A stretch of DNA of 32,804 nucleotides, taken from contig JAFRQS010000003.1 of the NCBI GenBank assembly GCA_017428495.1, forward strand, positions 1 through 32,804, given 5' to 3'. The stretch comes from Bacilli bacterium (GTDB lineage Bacteria > Bacillota_I > Bacilli_A > RF39 > UBA660). A program made the translations under genes and the position numbers. Positions 14,381 through 23,110 of the stretch are shown here, piece by piece. The notes below the pieces were generated by a model that saw only the letters and a program-made list of their open reading frames with translations, was not told where the DNA came from and did not search any database. Positions within the stretch are counted from its first letter, which is position 1; every line of letters begins with the position of its first letter.

Positions 14381-15094
14381 ATGCATAGTATAGAATTATA
14401 TTTTTTATTATTTATTTCATATTCTGTATTTGGGTGGGTTATGGAAGTAATAGTAAAATTCATTCAATATAAAAGATTTATAAATAGAGGATTTTTAATT
14501 GGACCATATTGTCCAATATATGGATTTGGAGCACTTTTTATAACACTATTATTAAATAAATATATAGAGTATCCAATGCTTTTATTTATAGTAGCAATTA
14601 TAATATGTTCAATTCTTGAATATATGACAAGTTTAGTACTCGAAAAAATATATCATGCTAGATGGTGGGATTATAGTAATAAAAAATTCAATTTGAATGG
14701 AAGAATATGTGTAAATACTATGATACCATTTGGTATATTAGGCATGATAATGATGTATGTATTTAATCCACTAGTATTTAAGTTCTATAATTACTTAAAT
14801 ATAAATACTTTAAATATAATATGTATAATTATATTTTCTATATTTTTATTTGATTTGATAACTTCATTAATTGTATTAGGAGAAATTAGAAAAGATAATA
14901 AAGTATTGGATAAAGATAATACCGAAGAAATGAGAAGGAAAGTTAGAGAAATAATATTAAGTAGAGGACTATTACATAGAAGATTATTAAGAGCATATCC
15001 AAATTTTAGATATATTGGAATTATAGTAAAGAAAAATATAAATAAAGCTAAAAGGCATAAGGACAAGATTATAAAAAAAATATCAAAAAAGTAA
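14381..15094 (+). CDS. CmpB-type (putative ABC transporter type IV) membrane protein
   Basis: 237 residues. Residues about 8-130 match the conserved CmpB-type family: SYSVFGWVMEVI, NRGFLIGPYCPIYGFGA, LEYMTSLVLEKIYHARWWDYSNKKFNLNGRIC. There are about five helices, and the C-terminal 65 residues are highly basic and cytoplasmic. The molecular role of the family is not established, despite the ABC-transporter name. AGGTGATATT precedes the ATG, and TATAAT at 14349-14354 is a likely -10 box. It appears to be a single-gene unit. Confidence 0.8.
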   Translation: MHSIELYFLLFISYSVFGWVMEVIVKFIQYKRFINRGFLIGPYCPIYGFGALFITLLLNKYIEYPMLLFIVAIIICSILEYMTSLVLEKIYHARWWDYSNKKFNLNGRICVNTMIPFGILGMIMMYVFNPLVFKFYNYLNINTLNIICIIIFSIFLFDLITSLIVLGEIRKDNKVLDKDNTEEMRRKVREIILSRGLLHRRLLRAYPNFRYIGIIVKKNINKAKRHKDKIIKKISKK

Positions 15095-15137
15095 ATTAAT
15101 ATATTTGTTACATATCTAATATAAATAAAATTATTTT

Positions 15138-15164
15138 TTAGCACTCTCTATTGACAACTGCTAA
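15138..15164. promoter_or_regulatory. CIRCE operator (HrcA binding site)
   Basis: TTAGCACTC (15138-15146), 9-base spacer, AACTGCTAA (15156-15164). The left arm is perfect against CIRCE (TTAGCACTC-N9-GAGTGCTAA), and the right arm matches 7 of 9. It overlaps the -35 box of the Hsp20 promoter, the expected place for repression by HrcA. Confidence 0.88.
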
Positions 15165-15179
15165 AAATAGTGATATTAT
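15151..15179 (+). promoter_or_regulatory. Sigma-A promoter of hsp20
   Basis: TTGACA (15151-15156), 17-base spacer, TATTAT (15174-15179), with TGA just upstream (extended -10). The -35 sits inside the CIRCE spacer. The leader then has a small hairpin, TAGTAAG (15187-15193) with CTTACTA (15201-15207). Confidence 0.85.
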
Positions 15180-15249
15180 TAAGTTGTAGTAAGAAGAGTA
15201 CTTACTATGGTATTAATTGATTATGTATTATGAAAGGAAGATGATTGAT

Positions 15250-15663
15250 ATGATGTTAGTACCAAGAAGAAATAGTTTTGATTTGTTTGATGACTTTTTA
15301 GAAGATGATTTTTTTCCAAGAAAAGAAAAGAATCTAATGAAAACAGATGTAATTGAAAAGAAGGATAGATTTATATTAGATATAGATTTACCTGGATTTG
15401 AAAAAGAAGATATTAAATTATCTTTAAACAATGGATATTTAAATATATCTGCAAAAACTAAAAAAGAAGAAAAGAAAGAAGAAGATAAAATCCTTAGAAG
15501 AGAAAGATTCTATGGCGAATGTTCACGTAGTTTCTATGTAGGCGATGATATTAAAGAGGAAGATATAGAAGCTAAGTTTAAAAATGGTATATTGAAAATA
15601 GAAGTACCTAAAAAAGAATTAACAAACAAAACTAAAGAAGTAAAACAAATAGAAATAAAATAG
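15250..15663 (+). CDS. hsp20: Hsp20/alpha-crystallin small heat-shock protein
   Basis: 137 residues from ATG 15250. The alpha-crystallin domain covers about residues 30-125: TDVIEKKDRFILDIDLPGFEKEDIKLSLNNGYLNISA, the ERFYGECSRSFYVGDDI strand, and the KNGILKIEVPK end. It holds unfolded proteins in soluble oligomers during heat stress. Start choice: AAGGAAG at 15234-15240 fits ATG 15250, which also gives the usual MMLVPRR beginning; upstream TTG 15217 and ATG 15241 lack good sites. It is expressed from a CIRCE-controlled promoter and closed by its own terminator, so it is monocistronic. Confidence 0.92.
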   Translation: MMLVPRRNSFDLFDDFLEDDFFPRKEKNLMKTDVIEKKDRFILDIDLPGFEKEDIKLSLNNGYLNISAKTKKEEKKEEDKILRRERFYGECSRSFYVGDDIKEEDIEAKFKNGILKIEVPKKELTNKTKEVKQIEIK

Positions 15664-15684
15664 GCAGAAATGTCTATTTTTTTT
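15658..15684 (+). terminator. Terminator after hsp20
   Basis: AAATAGGCA (15658-15666) pairs with TGTCTATTT (15671-15679, one G-U) around a GAAA tetraloop, followed by T to 15684. Confidence 0.8.
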
Positions 15685-15727
15685 GACTTTATCTAAGTTG
15701 TGTTTTAAAATTAAATTAGGTGGTTTT

Positions 15728-16576
15728 ATGAATGAAATATTAAAATTAGTATTAGAGAGAAATAAAAGTAGAAAAGTTTTAGATAAAAATGATATAAGAA
15801 GAATATGTGAAATAATTATAAAGCAGCATGATTTTATTATTCCTCCTAAAATTTCTTTTTCTAAATCATCTCCATATAATAATAGTACATATGCCTTTAC
15901 TGTGCATAATGAGGTAATTTTTTATATGAATAGTTTGGAAGAAGCGCAAGATAAAAAATATAATTCATTATTGTCAGTTGAATCCTTAGATGGTGGTAAG
16001 GTAGATTATTATAATTATGTTATTTTGGATGCTATTTTTCATGAATTTGCACATGTTAGACAAAATGCTAAAGTTACTAAATGTGATAGTGATATTGAAA
16101 CTAAACTATTCCGTAAATCTAAACAATTATCTAATATAAAAGGATTTTATAGAGCAAATTATGATGTAGTTACAATAGAAACAGATGCATATGCTAGAGG
16201 ATTAATAGAATCATATAAAATATATGATAGTATGCCAGAAGCGTTTATTACTGATAATGATAGAAGGGTATATGGTATGATAGTAATGGATAATTTTTTG
16301 TCCAAGTATTATATTTCTAGCGAGAAAGAATATGTAAAAAGTCCTTCAGAAATGTTATTAGAAAGTGCAGATAAATGTAATGTATCGAAAGTAGGAATAG
16401 ATATTGAGGCCTATAAAAAATTGATAACTTCACCGAAAGATTTGACATTATATAAAAAATTATTATTAGGATTACCTTTAACTTATAGTGAGGCTGCATA
16501 TATACATCTGCTTGGTGCTTGTGTATCTAATGGTGAAAAAGTTAATTTTATTAAGAAATTACAAAAAAGATTATAA
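15728..16576 (+). CDS. Putative zinc metallopeptidase (HExxH), family not recognised
   Basis: 282 residues, soluble, without a signal peptide. H105-EFA-H109 in LDAIFHEFAHVRQN is a good zinc motif. E151 or D153 in TIETDAYARG is a plausible third ligand, giving a gluzincin-like arrangement. The C-terminal third is helical (SPSEMLLESADKC, then DLTLYKKLLLGLPLTYSEAAYIHLLGA) and may be a separate domain. I do not recognise the family; an internal regulator-cleaving or phage-type peptidase is possible. The start is ATG 15728, with AGGTGG just upstream; the longer frame beginning at 15683 runs into the hsp20 terminator. It is flanked by terminators on both sides. Confidence 0.65.
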   Translation: MNEILKLVLERNKSRKVLDKNDIRRICEIIIKQHDFIIPPKISFSKSSPYNNSTYAFTVHNEVIFYMNSLEEAQDKKYNSLLSVESLDGGKVDYYNYVILDAIFHEFAHVRQNAKVTKCDSDIETKLFRKSKQLSNIKGFYRANYDVVTIETDAYARGLIESYKIYDSMPEAFITDNDRRVYGMIVMDNFLSKYYISSEKEYVKSPSEMLLESADKCNVSKVGIDIEAYKKLITSPKDLTLYKKLLLGLPLTYSEAAYIHLLGACVSNGEKVNFIKKLQKRL

Positions 16577-16600
16577 AAGACTTAAATATAAGTCTTTTTT
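16575..16600 (+). terminator. Terminator after the HExxH gene
   Basis: AAAAGACTTA (16575-16584) pairs with TAAGTCTTTT (16589-16598) around AATA, followed by T. A TATAAT (16605-16610) lies immediately after and may be the -10 box of the next operon. Confidence 0.82.
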
Positions 16601-16635
16601 ATTGTATAATTAATATGTATGATAAAGGAGGATAT

Positions 16636-17325
16636 ATGGTTTATACAAAAGAAGTAGAAAATATGTGCAAAATAGAAAGAGTTAATCATGGACCTGCTCC
16701 TATACCTGAGGAGGGTAAATGGGTAAAAGCAAAAGAAATAAAAGATATTTCTGGTCTTACACATGGTATTGGTTGGTGTGCTCCTCAACAAGGTGCTTGT
16801 AAATTAACTTTAAATGTGAAAAATGGAATTATAGAAGAAGCTTTAGTAGAAACAATTGGATGCTCTGGTATGACTCATTCTGCTGCTATGGCAGGTGAAA
16901 TATTAGTAGGCAAAACATTACTTGAAGCACTAAATACAGATTTAGTATGTGATGCTATTAATACTGCTATGAGAGAGTTATTCTTACAAATTGTATATGG
17001 AAGAACTCAAAGTGCATTTTCAGATGGCGGTTTGAGTGTAGGAGCTGGACTTGAAGATTTGGGTAAAACTACTAGAAGTCAAATAGGAACAATATATTCT
17101 ACTAAGGCAAAAGGACCTAGGTATTTAGAGCTTACTGAGGGATATGTAGTAGAAGTTGGTCTTGATAAAAATAATGAAATAATTGGTTATAAATATGTAA
17201 ATATTGGAAAGATGATGAATGGTATTAAAAAAGGTATTGATCCATCTAAAGCAATAGAAGATGCAACTGGTATTTATGGAAGGTTCGATGAAGCTGTTAA
17301 AGTAATCGATCCAAGGGAGGAATAA
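16636..17325 (+). CDS. NifU-N/IscU-like iron-sulfur scaffold protein
   Basis: 229 residues. A NifU-N-like core runs from about residue 45 to 125: cysteines C48 (GIGWC), C55 (GACKLTLNV), C76 (ETIGCSGMTHSAAMAG) and C105 (LVCDAINTAMREL) are placed as in IscU-type scaffolds, but spacing and surroundings differ from classic IscU/SufU. A longer C-terminal region follows (about 130-229). Proteins of this type are commonly annotated as iron-sulfur cluster assembly scaffold and occur next to GGGtGRT proteins, as here. AAAGGAGG lies four bases before ATG 16636; ATG 16615 comes before this site and was rejected. The next gene starts one base after the stop, so the two are translationally coupled. The client protein is unknown. 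Confidence 0.85.
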   Translation: MVYTKEVENMCKIERVNHGPAPIPEEGKWVKAKEIKDISGLTHGIGWCAPQQGACKLTLNVKNGIIEEALVETIGCSGMTHSAAMAGEILVGKTLLEALNTDLVCDAINTAMRELFLQIVYGRTQSAFSDGGLSVGAGLEDLGKTTRSQIGTIYSTKAKGPRYLELTEGYVVEVGLDKNNEIIGYKYVNIGKMMNGIKKGIDPSKAIEDATGIYGRFDEAVKVIDPREE

Positions 17326-17326
17326 T

Positions 17327-18322
17327 ATGTTTGAGAATTATGATCTTAGAATGAAACAAATTCAACCAATTATGGATAAATACGGAATTAAAGATTTTGA
17401 AGACGCTAAAGGAATATGTTTAGATAAAGGATTTGATCCTTATAAGATGGTTAAGGATATTCAAACAATATGTTTTGAAGATGCTTGTTATGCATATACA
17501 TTAGGCGCAGCAATAGCTATTAAGAAAAATTGTGTTAAAGCAAGTGATGCAGCTAAAGCAATAGGAGAAGGATTACAAGCATTTTGTATACCAGGAAGTG
17601 TAGCAGATGATAGAAAAATTGGTTTAGGACATGGTAATCTTGCATCTATGCTATTAAATGAAGAAACTAAATGCTTTGCATTTTTAGCAGGTCATGAATC
17701 TTTTGCAGCAGCAGAAGGCGCAATTGGTATAGCAAAAAGTGCAAATAAAGTAAGAAATGTACCATTAAGAGTAATATTAAATGGCCTTGGTAAAGATGCT
17801 GCTCAAATAATATCTAGGATTAATGGATTTACATATGTTAAAACTGATTTTGATTTTTATACTGGTAAAGTAAATGTAATAGAAGAAATCAAATATAGCA
17901 ATGGTGAAAGAAGTAAAGTAAGATGTTATGGCGCTAATGACGTAAGAGAAGGAGTAGCAATAATGCATTTAGAGGGAGTTGATGTATCAATTACTGGTAA
18001 TTCAACTAATCCTACTAGATTTCAACATCCAGTTGCTGGAACTTATAAAAAAGAATGCAATGAAATAGGTAAAAAATATTTTTCAGTTGCATCAGGTGGA
18101 GGAACAGGAAGAACATTGCATCCAGATAATATGGCAGCAGGACCTGCATCATATGGTATGACTGATACTATGGGAAGAATGCATAGTGATGCACAATTTG
18201 CAGGATCATCTTCTGTACCTGCGCATGTAGAAATGATGGGATTTATCGGAATGGGAAATAATCCTATGGTTGGTGCTACTGTATCAATTGCAGTTGCAGT
18301 TGAAGAAAGTTTAAAGAGGTAG
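17327..18322 (+). CDS. GGGtGRT family protein
   Basis: 331 residues with the name-giving motif GGGTGRT at 257-263, followed by [39 protein letters not shown], all typical of the family. Its biochemical function is not established. The many conserved Gly, His and Asp residues suggest an enzyme or a metal/cofactor protein. It is consistently found beside a NifU-like scaffold, as here. GGGAGGAATAAT precedes the ATG. The phosphoketolase gene starts two bases after its stop, so all three genes form one operon. There is no signal peptide or membrane segment. Confidence 0.9.
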   Translation: MFENYDLRMKQIQPIMDKYGIKDFEDAKGICLDKGFDPYKMVKDIQTICFEDACYAYTLGAAIAIKKNCVKASDAAKAIGEGLQAFCIPGSVADDRKIGLGHGNLASMLLNEETKCFAFLAGHESFAAAEGAIGIAKSANKVRNVPLRVILNGLGKDAAQIISRINGFTYVKTDFDFYTGKVNVIEEIKYSNGERSKVRCYGANDVREGVAIMHLEGVDVSITGNSTNPTRFQHPVAGTYKKECNEIGKKYFSVASGGGTGRTLHPDNMAAGPASYGMTDTMGRMHSDAQFAGSSSVPAHVEMMGFIGMGNNPMVGATVSIAVAVEESLKR

Positions 18323-18324
18323 TT

Positions 18325-20682
18325 ATGGATAATGTATTAAGTACAGAGGAGTTACAAAAATTAGATAAATATTTTAGAGCAGTTAACTATTTATCAGCAT
18401 GTCAATTATATTTGCTTGACAATCCATTGCTTACTGAACCTTTAAAAAGAGAACATGTAAAAAGGAATATAGTTGGTCACTGGGGAACAGTACCAAGTCA
18501 AAATTTTATCTATACACATTTAAATAGAGTTATAAAGAAATACGACTTAAATATGATTTATATATCTGGACCTGGTCATGGTGGTAATGCAATGATATCC
18601 AATACATATTTAGAAGGTAGTTATAGTGAAACATATCCAAATATAACAATGGATAAAGAAGGTATGAAAAAATTATTTAAACAATTTTCTTTTCCTGGAG
18701 GAGTATCGAGTCATGTAGCACCAGAAACACCTGGATCAATTAATGAGGGCGGAGAATTAGGATATAGTATGTCACACGCTTATGGTGCAGTATTAGATAA
18801 TAAAGATTTAATTGCTGCGTGTGTTGTAGGTGATGGAGAAGCCGAAACAGGACCTCTAGCAACAAGTTGGCATGGTAATAAATTTATTAATCCTAAAACT
18901 GATGGTGCAGTGCTTCCAATATTGAATTTAAATGGATATAAGATTGCTAATCCTACAATATTTGCAAGAATTAGTGAAGAAGAATTATTATCATTTTTTA
19001 AAGGATGTGGATATTATCCATTTATAGTAGATGGCGTAGATATGTATGATATGCATGAAAAGATGGCATCTACTTTAGATAAATGTATAGAAATGATTAA
19101 ATATATTTGGAAAGATGCAAGGGAAAATAATAATAATAAAAGACCAATATGGCCGATGATTATATTAAAGACTAAAAAGGGATGGACTGGTCCAAAAGAA
19201 GTAGAAGGAAAAACAGTAGAAGGAACATTTAGAGCACATCAAGTACCTATTGCAATAGATGAAACTTCTAAAAATATTCCTATATTAGAAGAATGGTTAA
19301 AGAGTTATCATCCTGAAGAGTTATTTGATAAGGAAGGTCATCCAATTAAAGATATATTAGAATTAGTACCTAAAGGTGATAGTAGAATGGGCTCTAATCC
19401 ATGTGCTAATGGTGGTAAATTATTAAAAGAATTAAGAACTCCTGATTTTAGAAATTATGGTATTAATGTAACAAAACATGGTAAAGAAATTGCTCAAGAT
19501 ATGAAGGAATTAGGAAAATACGTAAAGGATGTAATCAAATTAAATGAAGACAATAGAAACTTTAGAGTGTTTGGACCTGATGAAGCATTATCTAATAGAC
19601 TTAATTATATGTTTGATGTTACTAACAGACAATGGAATGCAAATACATATGAATATGATGAATTTTTAAATAATGATGGTAGAGTAATAGATTCATATTT
19701 GTCAGAACACATGTGTGAAGGTATGCTAGAAGCATATTTATTAACTGGAAGGCATGGATTCTTTCATAGTTATGAGGCATTTGTCAGAATAGTAGATTCT
19801 ATGGCAAGTCAACATGCTAAATGGTTAAAAGTAACTAGTGAGCTTCCTTGGAGAAGACCTATTGCGTCATTAAACTATGTATTAACTAGTCATATATGGC
19901 AACAAGATCATAATGGATATACACATCAAGATCCAGGATTCTTGAATCATTTAGTAACTAAAAAATCTGATATAGTAAGAATGTATTTACCAGCTGATAC
20001 AAATTGTTTATTGTCATGTTTTGATCATTGCATAAAGAGTAAAAATTATATAAATGTAATAGTAGCAAGTAAACATCCTAGACCTCAATGGTTATCTATG
20101 GAAGAAGCAGTAAAGCATTGTACACAAGGTATAGGAATATGGGATTGGGCAAGTAATGATAAAGATAGTGAACCTGATGTAATTATGGCATGTGCAGGTG
20201 ATACACCTACACTTGAAACTTTAGCAGCAGTATCAATTTTAAGAGAAAAATTTCCAGAGATAAAAGTAAGAGTTATTAATGTTGTTGATTTAATGAAATT
20301 AGAATCAAATACAAAGCATCCACATGGTTTGACAGAAGAAGAATATGATATGTTATTTACCAAGAATAAACCTATTATATTTGCATTTCATGGATATGCA
20401 TCTTTAATACACCAATTAACATATAGAAGAAATAATAAAAATATACATGTTCATGGATATATTGAAGAAGGTACAATTACAACACCATTTGATATGAGAG
20501 TACAAAATGAATTGGATAGATATCATCTAGTAATGGATGCATTAAAATATTTAAATAAATTAGGAGATAGAAGAGCAAGTTTGAATCAATGGTGCAAAGA
20601 TAAATTAGTAGAACATAAGCAATATATAACAGAATATGGTGAAGATATGCCAGATGTTAAAAATTGGAAATGGAATTTATAA
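18325..20682 (+). CDS. xfp: Xylulose-5-phosphate/fructose-6-phosphate phosphoketolase
   Basis: 785 residues, normal length for the family. Thiamine diphosphate and substrate motifs are intact: [11 protein letters not shown] (51-61), GPGHGG (82-87), SFPGGVSSH and GDGEAETGP (169-177). Later come the [28 protein letters not shown] and [10 protein letters not shown] segments. The enzyme splits xylulose-5-P or fructose-6-P to acetyl phosphate plus triose- or erythrose-phosphate. Its presence implies a heterofermentative or bifid-type route with ATP formed from acetyl phosphate. AGAGGT precedes the start. It is the last gene of the operon with the NifU-like and GGGtGRT genes and is closed by a GAAA-loop terminator. 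Confidence 0.97.
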   Translation: MDNVLSTEELQKLDKYFRAVNYLSACQLYLLDNPLLTEPLKREHVKRNIVGHWGTVPSQNFIYTHLNRVIKKYDLNMIYISGPGHGGNAMISNTYLEGSYSETYPNITMDKEGMKKLFKQFSFPGGVSSHVAPETPGSINEGGELGYSMSHAYGAVLDNKDLIAACVVGDGEAETGPLATSWHGNKFINPKTDGAVLPILNLNGYKIANPTIFARISEEELLSFFKGCGYYPFIVDGVDMYDMHEKMASTLDKCIEMIKYIWKDARENNNNKRPIWPMIILKTKKGWTGPKEVEGKTVEGTFRAHQVPIAIDETSKNIPILEEWLKSYHPEELFDKEGHPIKDILELVPKGDSRMGSNPCANGGKLLKELRTPDFRNYGINVTKHGKEIAQDMKELGKYVKDVIKLNEDNRNFRVFGPDEALSNRLNYMFDVTNRQWNANTYEYDEFLNNDGRVIDSYLSEHMCEGMLEAYLLTGRHGFFHSYEAFVRIVDSMASQHAKWLKVTSELPWRRPIASLNYVLTSHIWQQDHNGYTHQDPGFLNHLVTKKSDIVRMYLPADTNCLLSCFDHCIKSKNYINVIVASKHPRPQWLSMEEAVKHCTQGIGIWDWASNDKDSEPDVIMACAGDTPTLETLAAVSILREKFPEIKVRVINVVDLMKLESNTKHPHGLTEEEYDMLFTKNKPIIFAFHGYASLIHQLTYRRNNKNIHVHGYIEEGTITTPFDMRVQNELDRYHLVMDALKYLNKLGDRRASLNQWCKDKLVEHKQYITEYGEDMPDVKNWKWNL

Positions 20683-20707
20683 AAGAAATAGAAATATTTC
20701 TTTTTTT
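20681..20707 (+). terminator. Terminator after xfp
   Basis: AAAAGAAATA (20681-20690), GAAA loop, TATTTCTTTT (20695-20704), further T to 20707. It overlaps the stop codon. Confidence 0.82.
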
Positions 20708-20752
20708 AGTGGAAATATAATAGTTTTATAGTATAAATATATGGGTGATAAT

Positions 20753-21631
20753 ATGAACTATTATAATGAAATAAAAGAAGAACTAATAAATAATGAAATT
20801 ACTAAAAGAGTAAAAGATTATAGTAAAAATAAAAGTGATTTAGAAACTTATTATAAAGTTGGTAAATTACTAAGTGAAGCAGGTAAACATTATGGAGAAG
20901 GAATTATTAGAGAATACTCTATTAAATTGACAAATGAATTAGGAAAAGGTTATACTCAATCTAGATTAAGATATTTTAGAAGATTTTATTTTGTTTTTTC
21001 AAAATGTCCGACGTTGTCGGACAAATTGACATATTCACATTATTGCGAAATAATTTGGTTTGATAAGGTAAAAATCAATTATTATATCGAAGTATCTATC
21101 AGTCAAAACTTAAGTGTTAGGGAGTTAAGAAGCAAAATTAAAAACAAAGAATATGAAAGGCTAGATGAAAACACTAAAAATAAACTAATAAAAAAAGAAA
21201 ATACTAATGTTTCAGATTTTATAAAGAATCCTATATTAATTAAGAATAATAATTATGAAATGGTATCAGAAAAAATATTACAAAAATTGATATTAGAAGA
21301 TATATCATCATTCTTAAAAGAATTAGGAGAAGGATTCACATATATTGATAATGAATACAAAATCAAGATGGGTACTATATATAACTACATAGATTTACTA
21401 CTTTATAACATAAAATATAAATGTTATGTAGTAATAGAATTAAAAGTAACTGAATTAAGAAAAGAACATATAGGTCAAATAGAAACGTATATGAATTATA
21501 TTGATAAGAATGTTAAAACACTAAATGAAGATAAAACAATAGGTATAGTAATAGTAAAGAAAGATAATAAATATATTATGGAATATAGCAGTGATAAAAG
21601 AATATTGTCAAGAGAGTTTGTATTAGTGTAA
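20753..21631 (+). CDS. DUF1016/YhcG-type PD-(D/E)XK nuclease domain protein
   Basis: 292 residues from ATG 20753, chosen because GGTGAT lies three bases before it; ATG 20741 is part of that site. The N-terminal DUF1016 region shows YYKVGKLLSE, YGEGIIREYSIKLTNELGKGYTQSRLRYFRRFY and TLSDKLTYSHY. The C-terminal nuclease fold has GEGFTYIDNEYKI, the acidic D in YIDLLLYN and ELK in CYVVIELKV, so the PD-(D/E)XK site looks intact. Such proteins are found in defence islands and near type I restriction genes, but their role is not established. Here no restriction or toxin-antitoxin partner is adjacent. A GC-rich inverted repeat lies inside the gene. Probably acquired horizontally. Confidence 0.85.
   Translation: MNYYNEIKEELINNEITKRVKDYSKNKSDLETYYKVGKLLSEAGKHYGEGIIREYSIKLTNELGKGYTQSRLRYFRRFYFVFSKCPTLSDKLTYSHYCEIIWFDKVKINYYIEVSISQNLSVRELRSKIKNKEYERLDENTKNKLIKKENTNVSDFIKNPILIKNNNYEMVSEKILQKLILEDISSFLKELGEGFTYIDNEYKIKMGTIYNYIDLLLYNIKYKCYVVIELKVTELRKEHIGQIETYMNYIDKNVKTLNEDKTIGIVIVKKDNKYIMEYSSDKRILSREFVLV
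21005..21023. repeat. GC-rich inverted repeat inside the DUF1016 gene
   Basis: TGTCCGAC (21005-21012) and GTCGGACA (21016-21023) are perfect complements around GTT. It encodes CPTLSDK with codons (TCC, ACG, TCG, GAC) rarely used by neighbouring genes. No T-run follows. Confidence 0.7.
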
Positions 21632-21700
21632 AGTCCATAAATAAATACTTGAAAATATTAACATTGTAGTATAATAAAAGTATAAGATAGGAGAGAATAT

Positions 21701-22972
21701 ATGAAAAAGAATAAGAAGAAAGCATTTACATTAGTAGAGTTATTAGCAGTAATACTAATATTAGCAGTAATATTAATAATAGCAGTACCTCAAATAATGA
21801 AAACAATAAAAGAAACAAAATTAAAAACTATGGAAGATAGTGCAAGATTAATAGCAACAAATGCAGAAAAAGACTATTTAAGTCAACAAGCAGTAAATGC
21901 AAATTATAATGCAACAAGTATACCATGCTCTGATGTAGCAAAGCTAAATGATGATTATTCAAGTTGTAGTATTACATATGATAGTAATGGAGCAGCAACA
22001 ATAAAATTAAAAGGAGCATCAGGTGGTAAGTTTGATAAAATTAAATGTATTGGTACAAAAGATAATATGGATTGTACTGAAATAACACTACTACCAGGAT
22101 ACTCTGATGCAGAGGAATTATTAATATCTAAAATAGGAACAGGTGGATTAATAAAAGATGATCATGGTGATTTAAGATATCAGGGAGAAACAGTGGATAA
22201 TTATGTAACATTTAATGATGAAGTTTGGAGAATAATAGGATTATTTGATGGAAGAATAAAGCTATTAAGAAATGATTCAATAGGAAGTTTTTCATGGGAT
22301 TCAAGTGTTTCATCTATAAATTCTGGACGTGGAATAAATCAATGGGGACCATCAGGAACATATGAAGGCGCAGATTTAATGAGAGAATTAAATGGAGATT
22401 ATTTAAATTCATCATTAAGTGCAAATACTTTATGGTATAATGGAGCTAATAATAAAAAAGAAAGAGCCTTTGATAAGAATTATGTACTTAAGCAAGAAGC
22501 ACAAGAGTTAATAGGAGACGCAACATGGTATACAGGCGCAGTACAAGCTAGTGGCTTAATAACGTTAGCAAATGCATATGCAGCTGAAAGAGGAACGAAA
22601 GGGAAGCAGTGTACTCAAGGAACACAATATTGTAATGATAATGTAACAAGAACATATACATGGACAGGCAAAGTTGGATTGATATATCCAAGTGACTTTG
22701 GATATGCATCAGGAAATAGTAATTGTGCTACAAATATATCATTTAATGAGGCATATTGTGGTACAAATTGGATGACAGGTAGTGGTGTATGGACACTTTC
22801 ACCAGTTTCTGATTCTTCTTCTTCCGACTATGTGTGGTATACGTCTACTTCAAAATTGGGCAATATCTACGTGCGTAGCGCATATTCAGTTCACCCTTCA
22901 GTATATCTAATCTCTGATATTCAAATAAAGGGGAGTGGAACTACATCAGATCCATATATTTTTGCAAAATAA
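21701..22972 (+). CDS. Large pseudopilin-like surface protein with a variable-looking C-terminal segment
   Basis: 423 residues. A class III/type IV-like prepilin signal opens the protein: KKKA8 then F9-TLVE13 and a 20-residue hydrophobic helix, so a prepilin peptidase should cut before F9 and E13 becomes Glu5. A pilin-like segment with Cys pairs follows (to about 130), then a large soluble domain (VDNYVTFNDEVWRIIGLFDGRIKLLRNDSIG) ending in TLSPVSD, a variable-looking stretch and PSVYLISDIQI. The last domain resembles modules seen repeatedly in gut Bacillota pilin-like proteins, possibly a lectin-like fold. AGGAGA precedes the start. Codons at 22805-22897 differ in base use from the rest of the gene. 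Confidence 0.8.
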   Translation: MKKNKKKAFTLVELLAVILILAVILIIAVPQIMKTIKETKLKTMEDSARLIATNAEKDYLSQQAVNANYNATSIPCSDVAKLNDDYSSCSITYDSNGAATIKLKGASGGKFDKIKCIGTKDNMDCTEITLLPGYSDAEELLISKIGTGGLIKDDHGDLRYQGETVDNYVTFNDEVWRIIGLFDGRIKLLRNDSIGSFSWDSSVSSINSGRGINQWGPSGTYEGADLMRELNGDYLNSSLSANTLWYNGANNKKERAFDKNYVLKQEAQELIGDATWYTGAVQASGLITLANAYAAERGTKGKQCTQGTQYCNDNVTRTYTWTGKVGLIYPSDFGYASGNSNCATNISFNEAYCGTNWMTGSGVWTLSPVSDSSSSDYVWYTSTSKLGNIYVRSAYSVHPSVYLISDIQIKGSGTTSDPYIFAK

Positions 22973-22978
22973 ATAATT

Positions 22979-23003
22979 GAATATCTTTATGATATTCTTT
23001 TTT
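22979..23003 (+). terminator. Terminator after the large pseudopilin gene
   Basis: GAATATC (22979-22985), TTTAT loop, GATATTC (22991-22997), six T (22998-23003). Confidence 0.8.
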
Positions 23004-23074
23004 ATGTCAAAAAATGCATACAAATGGGCATTCGCTTGAATATTTTATATACTTATAATATACTAATAATAGAT

Positions 23075-23100
23075 ATCATTCTTTAATTAGAATGATTTTT
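23075..23100 (+). terminator. Terminator-like hairpin in the leader of the MurJ-type gene
   Basis: ATCATTCT (23075-23082) and AGAATGAT (23089-23096) around TTAATT, followed by TTTTT ending at the base before the ribosome site (23101). A TATAAT at 23054-23059 upstream would place it at the very 5' end of the mRNA. It may be an attenuator or an mRNA-end stabiliser. Confidence 0.5.
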
Positions 23101-23110
23101 AGGTGATAAT

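Noticed and set aside
20753..22972. DUF1016 gene and following pseudopilin as part of a defence or prophage island
   Set aside because: No methylase, restriction subunit, integrase, transposase or phage structural gene is adjacent and flanks are ordinary chromosomal genes.
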